Shown here: positions 1-9,239 of the stretch, piece after piece
Numbering within the stretch: position 1 is the first letter of the stretch
Layout: every line of letters begins with the position of its first letter
NCBI RefSeq assembly: GCF_947507565.1
Contig: NC_089179.1
Location: forward strand, 2,745,747-2,809,746
Length of the DNA: 64,000 nucleotides
Direction of reading: 5' to 3'
Origin: Oscarella lobularis
Taxonomy: Eukaryota > Porifera > Homoscleromorpha > Homosclerophorida > Oscarellidae
Notes under the pieces: generated by a model
Seen by the model: only the letters and a program-made list of their open reading frames with translations
Database searches by the model: none
Told to the model about the DNA's origin: nothing
Program-made: the position numbers and the translations under genes

Positions 1-1366
1 CTAGCCTCTATCGAATGACGAAAACTTTGCTTGCATCGATTCCATTTAAAGAGAAGTTTGCTCCAGACTATTAAAAAGTTTGCTCTCATCGTTTAAACGA
101 CTTGAAACACAACATGTGCAGTAATTCAGTACGGCTAAAGCTATTTTGATTTTTTAAGAGATTGCCTTGTGAGAAAGAAGTGGGAAGAGGAAGCCGAATA
201 TGGAATATTGTAGGTGGCATGTTTATAGAAAAAATTAATTCTGAAATTTTGTTAGGCTAGAAAAATGCATTTTTATTTTTGTTATAAATCAAGCATTTTA
301 TGCTAAAAACCTGTGATTGCAGCAAAGTTATTTTTCGATCGAAGGGATTTTCGATCAATAATTTTTTCGGTAATAATCCTTGAATCGTCATGGCGTTCGT
401 TGCAGACCTATACATCAGCAATTGCGCGGCACAAAAATTTGTTGCGGTTCCTCAGTGGCAATCGTCGTTTTTCTTCGTGTTGCTAGTTTTTACATGCACG
501 CGGTCTTTGTTAGGTTAATTAATCAATGAAAAGAACAAGTGCGTCTTAACATGCATTCTTAATAGAAAGGTTTGATAATGCGTGTCATTTGTTAATTTTT
601 TCTGCGTATTTGCTTATTTGAAGTTAATTGCAAATCAAAGGCAATATATCAGTTTTTCAAGTGGATTGATAATCAGAGGACATGTGCGTTTTTTCAAGTT
701 GATTGGAAATCAGCGGAAATTCATTGAGTTCACGGCGTCATCCATATTAGAATTTATAGAGATACAGGTAGTCAAGCATGACATCCAATCTTCATTCGAA
801 ACGCTCACTTGATCAGCTGCTTTAATTGTCTACATATACGCTCCTCGTCTTCTGAGTATTTTGCATGCACTTGTTTTGCCACCTTCTCAAAGAAAGTATG
901 GAAGTGGCAGCGACGAAACCGTATGCCAAAATCTTGCAAGTGAACGAGGTGCTCTTTTCTATGAAGCGTGATCAGCGCCATTATTCGTGTGCCATGCGAG
1001 TGTTATGTTTAACATACCCGACACCCGAGGGAACCGCGATAATCGCCCGAGCGAAGCGAGGGTCAATTAATAAGGTTTCCCGAGGTTGGAGGGTCCGATA
1101 AATCCCATATAGCCCGAGTTTTCCCCATGTAATTACCTACTTATACGGTTGGCGTCTATTTGGGTGTTTTGGTGAGCTGGGCTGCTAATGAGACAACCCA
1201 CTTCCCTTGCTTGATTGACACGCGCTAATCATCCAATTTCGCACGAGCTGCCCCCTTGCATGATTGATATGCGTTATCAAATTTTCGCCCGAATGATTGA
1301 TAGATTGATGCGTAGGTAAATTTAGAAGTGTTGCGCGGATTCTAGGTAGTTCACCGCGTCTTGCTA
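1..1366. other. No gene recognised
   Basis: Non-coding, mostly AT-rich. The open frames here are short, have no motif I recognise and look like chance. The right part (about 1,000-1,360) becomes less AT-rich just before the Crypton coding region and may be its 5' flank. Confidence 0.5.
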
Positions 1367-2491
1367 ATGGAGGAACAACTCCCAGACGACGAGGACGACT
1401 TTCAACCTCCAAAGAAGAAGCACAAGCATCGCTACCAGGCGCTGGCTGAGAACTCTAACGAAGCGAAAAGAGCACAGAGAAGATTCGATTCGCCCGTCTC
1501 CGGCGAGGAGTTGGGCAAGGCTCCGGAAAGGTCTATTTTAGGCAATACAGGGAAAACGACGAATTGGGCACAAAAGGTCTTCGTGGAATGGCTCGGAGCC
1601 AGAAACAAGCGCGCGCTTGATCGGAACGGCTCCTCGTCGACCGAAATAGGCAAGTGGTACTTGCTGGATGCGGGTTATGATGAAGAACTGTGCAAACGGA
1701 TTTCGTTATTCTTGCTGGAAGCGCACAGGAAAGACGGAGAAAAGATTCTCCCGCCGCCACTCTTCACTCCCTACCTTGCGGTTTGCAGCACGCCGCCCGA
1801 CTTCGCGCAACCAGTGAAATCGTATACGTACGTGGAGTTTGACTCTAAAAACAATCAAGGCGGAAGAGCCCACTTGAAGTGGCAAACAAGCGAGTAGTAC
1901 AGCAAGCCCTACCCGAACAAGATGAAAGATTCTACTGCTTCCTGCTCGATGAATATCTGAATCTGAAGCGCCTACCCGACGACGCAAGAGACGCATTTTA
2001 CATGAAGCTTTTTCCTAAAAAGCCATCGGCCGCAGGCGCTCCTTGGTTCTATAGTAAATATGTTGTAGGAAGAATGCATTTGGAGAGATGGGGAAGATGT
2101 GCGCCGAAATCGGAATTACCGGAGAGCAATCACAGCCTACGTGACTCCTGCGCAACGAAAATGTTCTCCCGAGGGGTTCCATAAAGTTAGTCAGACAGCG
2201 CACGTCAGACAGCGCACGGGGCATCGCTCCGTGGCAGCGCTCCGAATGTACAAAAGGCCGTCTAAAGAGCAATTACGAAGCGTATCCAAAGCGATTAGCG
2301 ACACCTGCCAGCGGCGGAGGAATACGGACAGTCGAGTACCGAAAAGGCTGTCGAAAGGAAGCGAAATAGCGCTTATTCAAGCGTCAATCAAATCTTTCTC
2401 CGGCGTAGAGAACTGCCCGGGGAATATCTTCAATCTTGATACTGCAGTAGTATGCCTGTCCTGTACGGCTTTCTTGAATGCTCTGCAATAG
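1367..2491 (+). pseudogene. Crypton-type tyrosine recombinase (DUF3504-like), frameshifted
   Basis: Transposase of the Crypton class, which would cut and rejoin DNA through a tyrosine nucleophile. The first ATG in frame is at 1367; the ORF opens with an acidic stretch and a KKKHKHR basic patch that could be a nuclear signal. An N-terminal region (NTGKTTNWAQKVFVEWLGAR) resembles the SAM-like domain of ZMYM2/QRICH1/KCTD1 relatives, which descend from Cryptons. The catalytic half follows in two other frame steps: NHSLRDSC (the HxxR motif, near 2125), then RTGHRS (near 2215) and MYKR, whose Y is the expected nucleophile. The frame goes 2, 1, 2, so at least two frameshifts break it, one beside a 14-bp tandem duplication. 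No element ends were found. The family is clear; the copy cannot make a full protein. Confidence 0.8.
2190..2217 (+). repeat. 14-bp tandem duplication inside the recombinase
   Basis: GTCAGACAGCGCAC occurs twice in direct succession (2190-2203, 2204-2217), immediately before the GHR motif. Fourteen is not a multiple of three, so the duplication shifts the reading frame next to the catalytic HR box and is one cause of inactivation. Confidence 0.9.
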
Positions 2492-2817
2492 ATTCATTGG
2501 TCCTGAACTTAGGGCCTATACCATGGCATATATACAGCCTAGATTCAGGGCAGGGGGTCATTCGCTACCGCGCGTTAGAGCCACACCCAACTAAATAAAC
2601 AGCGTTTCCTTCTAACGACGACTTCTTTTCGGCTTCTTAGCAATGAACATATGCATCTTACGTAGGTTGCTTTCATCCCCGAGATTTGGATGAGCACTCG
2701 CAGTGTCATTTCCGAGATCCCAGTCGCGACATTTTAGGTGTCCGTTACGGTGGCCCTGGAGTGCCATTATCTTGCCTAGAACAACTTGACATTATACTTT
2801 AAACGAGATGGAGTTTG

Positions 2818-3035
2818 GGTATCTTGACATTGAACAAGATGGGGTTTGGGCATCTTGACATTGAACAAGATGGACTTAGGCATCTTGACATTGAACAAGA
2901 TGGACTTAGGCATCTTTACATTGAACAAGATGGGACTTAGGCATCTTGACATTGAACAAGATGGGGTTTAGGCATCTTGACATTGAACAAGATGGACTTA
3001 GGCATCTTTACATTGAACAAGATGGACTTGGCCAT
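2818..3035 (+). repeat. Left minisatellite array (about 31-bp unit)
   Basis: About seven copies of CTTGACATTGAACAAGATGG plus a variable 11-base spacer (GGTTTGGGCAT, GACTTAGGCAT and variants). A few copies carry TTTACATT instead of TTGACATT. The array is the mirror of the right array at 3536-3905. Confidence 0.9.
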
Positions 3036-3229
3036 TCCACTTAAACGATACCCGATGCGTTTTCGACAATTTGTTTCTTTTATTGTAAACACCTCGCATT
3101 CAACTGTGAACTCTCAAATCATGCTTAATAATCATAAAAGCGCTTCGAACACCGCGCAAAATGATTAATCGCTATAGTAGTCCAGAAAACTTCGACGTCG
3201 GCGAGTGGAAAAGCTTCTTCAATCATCAA

Positions 3230-3460
3230 TCAATCGTCGTCGACGTCATGGTGCTCGTCACCCGGCATCTCACTGGCAATGACTTCAGACATTGCCTCTG
3301 CAGTTGGCCGATTGACGCTGTTTATTGAAAAGCATGGGCTGCAGACCTCCATGCACCACTGAGGCAAGTCCGCAAGTGGAGGCCCCAGTGGGCGCAGGCC
3401 TCCGCAGCCCATAACTCTTCCCATGATTTCCGCGTCATTTATGCCACCGTAGATGCCCAA
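3230..3460 (-). pseudogene. Protein-kinase C-lobe fragment captured in the foldback element
   Basis: The minus-strand ORF reads EIMGRVMG, then LRPLGPPLADLPQW, then CSPCFSINSVNRPTAEAMSE. The order of an RP...PP segment, a W/C pair (the usual Cw..dP) and an RPTA motif is that of kinase subdomains X-XI, where the invariant Arg of RPT sits. Only about the last 50 residues of a kinase domain are present. Catalytic loop and DFG are absent, so it cannot be an active enzyme. A GTT/AAC microsatellite lies immediately upstream. It is most simply a host exon piece picked up by the element; a receptor-like or TKL-type kinase would fit but cannot be specified. Confidence 0.6.
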
Positions 3461-3461
3461 A

Positions 3462-3480
3462 CTGTTGTTGTTGTTGTTGT

Positions 3481-3514
<34 letters not shown>

Positions 3515-3523
3515 CGTTGTTGG
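3462..3523 (+). repeat. (GTT)n microsatellite
   Basis: An almost pure GTT trinucleotide run with one extra T and one C interruption. It lies between the kinase-like fragment and the right minisatellite array. Confidence 0.95.
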
Positions 3524-3535
3524 CCAATGCTTTCT

Positions 3536-3905
3536 CGTTCAATGTCAAGATGCCTAAACCCCATCTCGTTCAATGTCAAGATGCCTGAACTCCATCTTGT
3601 TCAATGTCAAGATGCCTAAACCCCATCTTGTTCAATGTCAAGATGCCTAAGTCCATCTTGTTCAATGTAAAGATGCCTAAGTCCATCTTGTTCAATGTCA
3701 AGATGCCCAAACCCCATCTTGTTCAATGTCAAGATGCCTAAACCCCATCTTGTTCAATGTCAAGATGCCTAAGTCCATCTTGTTCAATGTAAAGATGCCT
3801 AAGTCCATCTTGTTCAATGTCAAGATGCCCAAACCCCATCTTGTTCAATGTCAAGATGCCCAAACCCCATCTTGTTCAATGTCAAGATACCCAAACTCCA
3901 TCTCG
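3536..3905 (-). repeat. Right minisatellite array, inverted relative to the left one
   Basis: About twelve copies of the reverse complement of the left unit (core CCATCTTGTTCAATGTCAAG). Copies are highly alike, including a shared TGTAAAGA variant that also occurs as TTTACATT in the left array. This suggests the two arms are homogenised by conversion or hairpin repair. Confidence 0.9.
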
Positions 3906-4907
3906 TTTAAAGTATAATGTCAAGTTGTTCTAGGCAAGATACTGGCACTCCAGGGCCACCGTAGTCCGTAGCTCTTCTACACTTTTTAGTTTCGCGGACT
4001 TTTAGGCTAAACGCATGCGCTAGTGACATAAATGCTTGAGCACAACTTGTGTCCGCTTGCTGCGATCTCTCCTGCTAAGATATTCCAATGCTAAGTTCCT
4101 GCAGACAATAGTAATGGCTGCTTCTAAGAAGACCTATCACACCGTGCCTTGTTTCAATGTTATTCATCTCTGCCCTACTAGAATTCGCTGTAGGATTATA
4201 GAAAAAGACCTAACTGCATGATTTTTTGGCTTGACTTCCGACTTCACTTCCGAGTAAAAGAATTCCCTCTGAACTCTGCCTGCGTGTCTGTAGCCGAATC
4301 ATAGTAGCCTGTCCGTGTAATTTAAACCCTTAGCTCTCAATATAAGAACGAAAATTAATGGTTCTGCACTGTAAGAATGAATCTGATAAAGAAAGACTTC
4401 AACTCTAAAAAGAAGCTGAAATTCGTACATGAACAAAGGAAAGCTTCGACCATTTGACCTTCAAACGCGCGCGCGGTCAAATCTCCTTAGCCTGAGACGC
4501 GTAGTGAATAAAAATGATGTAGCGCAACTTTGGCTTGTTGCGTATAAGCGATGGAAAGAAAAAAAGATATGCTAGTAAAGGAAAGGACGGAGTTTAAGCC
4601 AACTTCGGACGACGTAACGCGCGGTAGCGAATGACCCCCTGGATTCAGGGGGTTGCGCTAGCGCGCGTTTCAACCACGCCTTCGTCCGAAAAGTCGTCTA
4701 ATTTGCATAAAGTGTGCCTATTTTTGTCACAAACCCATCCTTTTTAAGTAAAATAAATGCTCTGACGCGTTATCAGGCGCCAAATCACGCGTAGTCATTT
4801 GGCAGAGGTTGCGAAAGAATTTCGCTTGTATCACGAAATTTTCCAAGGAAGTTAGTCTGCTGATTCTTCATTGGTACGCAGTATAGTCTTGCTTTCACGT
4901 ATCAGAG

Positions 4908-6845
4908 TTGGTGCACCCTCTTTTTTGGCCTGTTTCCGGTAGAAAATGTCAATGCAACATCCGCCTCGTTATCGTGATGATTTGTCTAAAAGGAAGCACA
5001 GGTTTCTGTCGCCATCTCAAAACACGCCGAAAGGAAAAGTCGACAACGTTCGGGAGAAGCAGAAATAGTCGATCGAGGGCCTTATCCGTCGTCCAGCCGC
5101 CGCCTCTTTGACGATGGGGAACCCGCGACTCAGCAGGATAGACCAGGGTGGACGCACGAGGAAGACATGCGTCTCCTCGCAACAGTCAGCGAATTAACAC
5201 CAAATTGTTAGCCGAAAGACAGCAGAAGAGAACGACTCTGGGTCAAAATAGCCGAGGAAATGGACGAAGATAATGCGTCTCGACCTTGCACAGGTTCAGT
5301 TCGTAACCAGATGCATTTCCTCTTTCATTCGCAGTTCTATACTAGCAATGGCGTGTCTGAGTGGAGCAGGACGAAAATGTATTTCTCAATTTACCTCACC
5401 AGCGGCAGCCCTTCGAAGCATGAGGATATCGATTCTTTCAGAAACATCTGTAGCCACCACACAAACGGAATTCAAAACTGTTGACTCTGAAGTTCAAACA
5501 GACAATAGAAACATTTTGCAATGCGCCTTTGACTCTATCACGTTAGAAGATAAGGTAATCGTGACGACACCAAAGCCATTTCATCGTAAATGCAAAAGTA
5601 ATTTCTGTAGCTAGCATTTATGGATGAAGCGTTTTCCAGTCTTTTGGAGTCTCTTGGTGTTACACAGGGTGCTCCAGATTTTGTATCGCTGTCCCTGCAC
5701 GGCATGCAAAATCTTGAGCAGACACAACGGTCAAATGCCCTGTACGGATTTGCAAAATGCGTCGGACGCAAGGATGAAACGTTACGTATGCCGCTAGACA
5801 GAATGCCGTTCGGACTCATTGAGTACGAGATTAACTTTTTTACTGCCAGTCATCGATCTACGGCAGCCATTTTCTACAGCAATTTCTGCAATATGAATTT
5901 GAATCTTTTTAGGTTCCTTACTGCCCAAATGACTACTTCGAATGGTGTGAGACGATGTACCATCACTTCGGCTCTCGAAGGCATTGCCTACATCGTGGAC
6001 CAGGATGGGAAATTGAGCCCCAATTACCTCAATCGGATATGACTCCAAGTCGGTTAAGCCAATGACCATTACAAAGACTTATAAAAGGTGCGTCTTATTC
6101 GAATCTTTTTTATGACCGTAATCTCTATTTCTTCTAAAGAAATTATGACAATCGCCAAAAGGGGCAGTAAAAGAAAGCGGAGTGACAAGGCCGTTCGAGA
6201 AGATCAGTGGATGCAGACTGACTTGGAGACATCGCTAGAGGAGTTCAATAAATTAGTGGCACAGCTGGAGTTGGTTCTTGATAAACAACTCACAGCAGAA
6301 GTCGATCTAAAGCCTACTTTCGGAGAGGTGTCACTATACAATGAAAAATTCATACTGATTAGTTATGTGAAGATTCGCGAATGTGGTCCAAAAGAGGTTG
6401 AAGGAGCAACTCGTCTTTTGAGAACACCCGCTTCTCACTGCCTCGTTTTTATGATTAGCCAAGAGGAGAGGACACGTAAGCCATACGCACTGCCCGTACA
6501 GATGTTGCCATGCAGAGGCATTTCGGACGGGCTGATGCGCAGACTGGCGGATCGCGTCAAGGTAAGAATGGTGACCCTTGGCGTCGATGTATGCGGTGAG
6601 TGATATACAAACTTCGCAATTTGGTTCCACTTCTCTTCGTAGGTTTAGTCACTGACGGAGAGTTTAACAGTTTAAGGAGTCGCGGTTCAACACGGCCGAC
6701 AAGCGTTCTACGACCAGTACCTCGTTCAACACCACCGAAAACCCAGTGTCCGTTGCACCACATTTTTCCGATTGTACTTGCGTCTTCCAAAATGCGACTC
6801 ATCAATTTCGACTTCAACGCCCACGCCGCCAATTTGCTAGGGTAA
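4908..6845 (+). pseudogene. Decayed multi-exon gene with a Myb/SANT-like domain
   Basis: A chain of coding segments separated by short intron-like gaps and some stops. Near 5,145 PGWTHEEDMRLLATVSEL and near 5,240 WVKIAEEMDEDNASR with SVRNQMHFL form a Myb/SANT-like helix pattern (W...EED..L...V, then W..IA). Next come TTQTEF...VQTD (5,460-5,500) and NALYGFAKCVG with LDRMPFGLIEYEINFF (5,730-5,840). Then a segment starting RGSKRKRSDKA (6,155) ends at a GTAAGA donor near 6,561, and an exon after TCTTCGTAG near 6,643 begins GLVTDGEFNSLRSRG. I recall similar text from multicopy invertebrate genes, but I cannot name the family. A transposon-carried gene is likely because only mobile elements surround it. 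Confidence 0.5.
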
Positions 6846-6904
6846 TAAATTAGCCAATCAATAAGAATTAACTATTTATGTCCCCGTATGATTTATGGAC
6901 TCAC

Positions 6905-7375
6905 TTGAGGGTGTCGAATGAAGCATTCGGCGCAGACATCCCGGAAGAAATTGTACCAACCTATGGCCGTCTTCTCCTCAATATCCACGTCTTTCGCCGC
7001 GTCGCCCACGGGGATCTTCCTTGACCAAATATGCATCAGTCGGACGATCTGCTCAAGACTGAGGTGAGAGCCCGAGAAAAAAGATCCCTAACAGTGTGCG
7101 TTATCGTGAATAATTCTGCATATATAATACTGAAATTGTACCTCCCGTAGTGAATACTCTTTTCTGCATGCTTTCCTTGGACAACGCCAGGGCTTTCCTT
7201 CGGGATACTTAGGGCGGCGATCTTCACGACAAGGACGGCCGCAGGTGCACCTCTTCACTTGCCGCAGCAGACCGTGTTGCCGACACCAATCGATGGCTGT
7301 GTCGACGTCGTACACAGTTCGCACGAGTTGAACGTAAGAAAGCGGAGCAGGAGCGGCGAGTGCTGCTTGGGCCAC
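6905..7375 (-). pseudogene. IS1595/ISXO2-type (DDE_Tnp_IS1595) transposase, N-terminal fragment with intron
   Basis: Exon 1 (7375-7142) contains a zinc-ribbon-like CTCGRPC...WRCPRKACRKEYSLR. It ends at a GAG|GTACAA donor. A 54-nt intron follows, ending TTAG at 7088, and exon 2 (7087-6905) reads GSFFSGSHLSLEQI then AIGWYNFFRDVCAEC, ending at CAA|GTGAGT. Both junctions are phase 0 and restore the pattern shared with the copies at 20.75-21.5 kb and 21.7-22.7 kb. The catalytic DDE half is missing. Proteins of this kind resemble bacterial ISXO2 transposases, but the introns show a eukaryotic gene. Confidence 0.75.
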
Positions 7376-8330
7376 GATAACGCAATGTCAGCATGCTCAG
7401 CCACGTTCGGCATGCTCAGCCTCAATAGCATTCCATGCACCGCGCGACTTAGTCGCGATTGGCGCGTCTCCATTGTTTGGTTTGTCACGTGTTCGGAGAC
7501 GGGCCTAACCCTAATTAGCTAATCAACTAATTAGCTAATTAGTGACGTATTTAATTAACGCCTAAATAGTGACAGGTAGCGCACGGTGGAGTGGGGGCGA
7601 ACTACATAGGAGCCCCGCGCCTGTCTCCATGCTTTCGATCACTCGTCTCGATGGTAGAGCGACTCGAATCGATCTTCTTTCGGGCTGCACGGACGGACCC
7701 TCGTCTTCCTTATTATCGTCATCGTCTTCTGCACTCCGCCGCGACAGTCTTTCGTTTTCGTACCGGCGTCGCTTCGTCAGACTCGTCTCCGCCAAACTCT
7801 CCAGCTTGGTACTGTATTCCTTCTTTCGCAGTGTCTTTTCGTTCTTCTTTAGATTTTCGTAGTTTTGATTTTTTTGCCTTCACCGCACCGTCTCTCGCTG
7901 CAAAATATTCCCGTTCGTCGTTGAGCGAATGACATATCGCCAGCGTATGTTACTAAAAGAGGTATCTTGTTAGAGAAAACATTGTGAACGACGCAGGTTC
8001 TACGTACAGGGGCACGTCACAGGCTGCAGTCCGGTACTTCCAAATCCCACATTCCTCCCCTCTAAGTTAGGCTCCTACATCTCCCACAAACGCAAACAGA
8101 CAAACATAAACAACAGACAAACGTCTAGGCTCAAAAACTTCTCTCACCTCACAACTCAACTCCTCTCAAAACTCACATCTTCGCAAACTCCACTCGTCAT
8201 CATCTTCTTCACTCGAATCGCCGACGGCGTTGGCGTCGACTTCTTAAAATCAGAATTGGACTGGTGGGCTCCTCCGTCTAGTGGACTGACGAAGCTGAGC
8301 AAGGCCGGCTTCGGTATTTCTCACAACTGG
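7376..8330. other. No gene recognised
   Basis: Several frames are open on both strands at 7,560-7,930 because the sequence is rich in TCG/TCT. None shows a known motif. An AT-rich palindromic stretch of AATTAGCTAAT units lies at about 7,511-7,541. Confidence 0.45.
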
Positions 8331-8379
8331 CGCATCTCTCTCAAAAACTTCGGGTGTCGTGGGAGATTCAGCGTTAATT

Positions 8380-8770
8380 AACTGGAACTTCACCGGCATC
8401 ACCAACTTCAATCATTGGGGGTACGACCTTATTCAGTCGTCTGACAACATCGTCGTTATCGAAAGGGTATTCATGTATAAACGCGTTTTCAGGAATCACA
8501 AAATGCAATAAACTCTGGTCGTCGTTTTGCACGGCGTCACGACCTTGAAGCTCAGACTCGTCAGACCTCTGAGTGTCATCCTCCAGACGTGCCGCTGGCT
8601 ATAAGTAGCATTTCTTAATTCGGTTCACATGCACTTGTTTAGACGATCCGCCTTCTAGTTTGCGCACCGTTACGTTCAGGGGGTTCACGACTTTGGTTAC
8701 TACGTAAGGGCCCACGTGTCTGACGGCAAGTTTCTTACTGGTACCTTTTTTTAATATAAATACCGGTACT
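8380..8770 (-). pseudogene. Ty3/gypsy pol C-terminal remnant
   Basis: Minus strand near 8,755-8,620 reads GTSKKLAVRHVGPYVVTKV, then NVTVRKLEGG, then VHVNRIKKCYL. The GPYxVxK...VHVxRxK pattern is the end of a gypsy integrase (the SH3-like tail that precedes the polyprotein stop). An acidic tail of the same frame continues to about 8,380 after an in-frame stop. No LTR was identified nearby. Decayed fragment. Confidence 0.6.
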
Positions 8771-8989
8771 TAATATCCTGACTTTGCGGTGTAACTGTAT
8801 CCGTTTTCTGCGCCTTGTGGACTCGAGCAACTTGCATTACTTGATGACCACTATCACAAACCGGCTGCAACTGACTTCGTGCCACGCCTATCATCACAGC
8901 TTCATTGCACCAAGCATTGGACTAGAAAGCGACTCTTACGAGAGGATCATACCCGACATTTACAATTAGAGGGATTCTCTTTCCCTTTC

Positions 8990-9235
8990 CTCGAAAAATG
9001 ACAAGTGGCTTCACATTGGCCTTAACATTGGCCTACGGACAATTTTCCCAGAGGTTGCTTTTGCTCGCCTTCTAATGCCAGCTCTCTGATAACTTTGTGA
9101 AACGTACGAACTGTATCCTCTGGAGGCATCTGACAAACATGTGTAGCCTTTCGTAGACTAATTCCAAAGCGATCCTCGAATCCGGTAAACCAAGTTTCGG
9201 AGTGAGAAAAGTAGGCGTCCGGAAATTAGGCGTCC
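8990..9235 (-). pseudogene. Pogo/Tigger-like transposase scrap (CENP-B HTH region)
   Basis: Minus strand reads WFTGFEDRFGISLRKATHV then CQMPPEDTVRTFHKVIRELA. W..F..R..ISLRK.T followed by a helical linker is the second helix-turn-helix of CENP-B/Tigger transposases; compare the Tigger at 38.5 kb. Only about 70 residues survive and no DDE motif is seen. Assignment rests on this one motif. Confidence 0.5.
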
Positions 9236-9239
9236 GGGC

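Larger units (their letters stand above)
2748..3961. mobile_element. TA-flanked foldback element built of inverted minisatellites
   Basis: The ends are inverted copies beginning CGGTGGCCCTGGAGTGCC, each flanked by TA (2746-2747, 3962-3963). They match almost perfectly over more than 70 bp and then run into arrays of a roughly 31-bp unit (core TTGACATTGAACAAGATGG). The arrays are in opposite orientation, with about 7 units on the left (to about 3035) and about 12 on the right (from about 3536). The 500-bp centre carries a protein-kinase-like coding fragment and a GTT microsatellite. TA duplication suggests Tc1/mariner-type mobilisation, but there is no transposase. Confidence 0.82.
2551..4641. 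mobile_element. Non-autonomous DNA element with 27-bp perfect TIRs and 9-bp TSD
   Basis: The 27 bases at 2551-2577 (starting CAGGGGGTCATTCGC) are the exact reverse complement of 4615-4641. The 9 bases just outside on each side are identical: GATTCAGGG at 2542-2550 and at 4642-4650. This is a textbook TIR plus target-site duplication and defines a 2,091-bp insertion. A 9-bp duplication is typical of Mutator-like elements, but no transposase is present, so the superfamily is inferred only. A second element (25,546-26,755) has the same CAGGGGGT start and also a 9-bp duplication. A TA-flanked foldback element is nested inside at 2748-3961. Outside that nested element (2578-2747 and 3962-4614) I see no coding sequence. 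Confidence 0.88.

Noticed and set aside
4635-4661. Hairpin CCCCCTG-gatt-CAGGGGG followed by CTAG, like a Helitron 3' end
   Set aside because: The hairpin is fully explained by the right TIR (ending CCCCCTG at 4641) meeting the target duplication GATTCAGGG. No Helitron 5' end or Rep gene accompanies it.
7500-7512. CCTAACCCTAA and a similar GTTAGGGTTTAACCCT at about 45,725 as telomeric repeats
   Set aside because: Only one to two units at each site; too short to be a telomere or an interstitial telomeric array.
7562-7932. Overlapping open frames on both strands, one Ser-rich, one acidic/basic
   Set aside because: All frames are open because of base composition; no motif, splice support or homology is visible.
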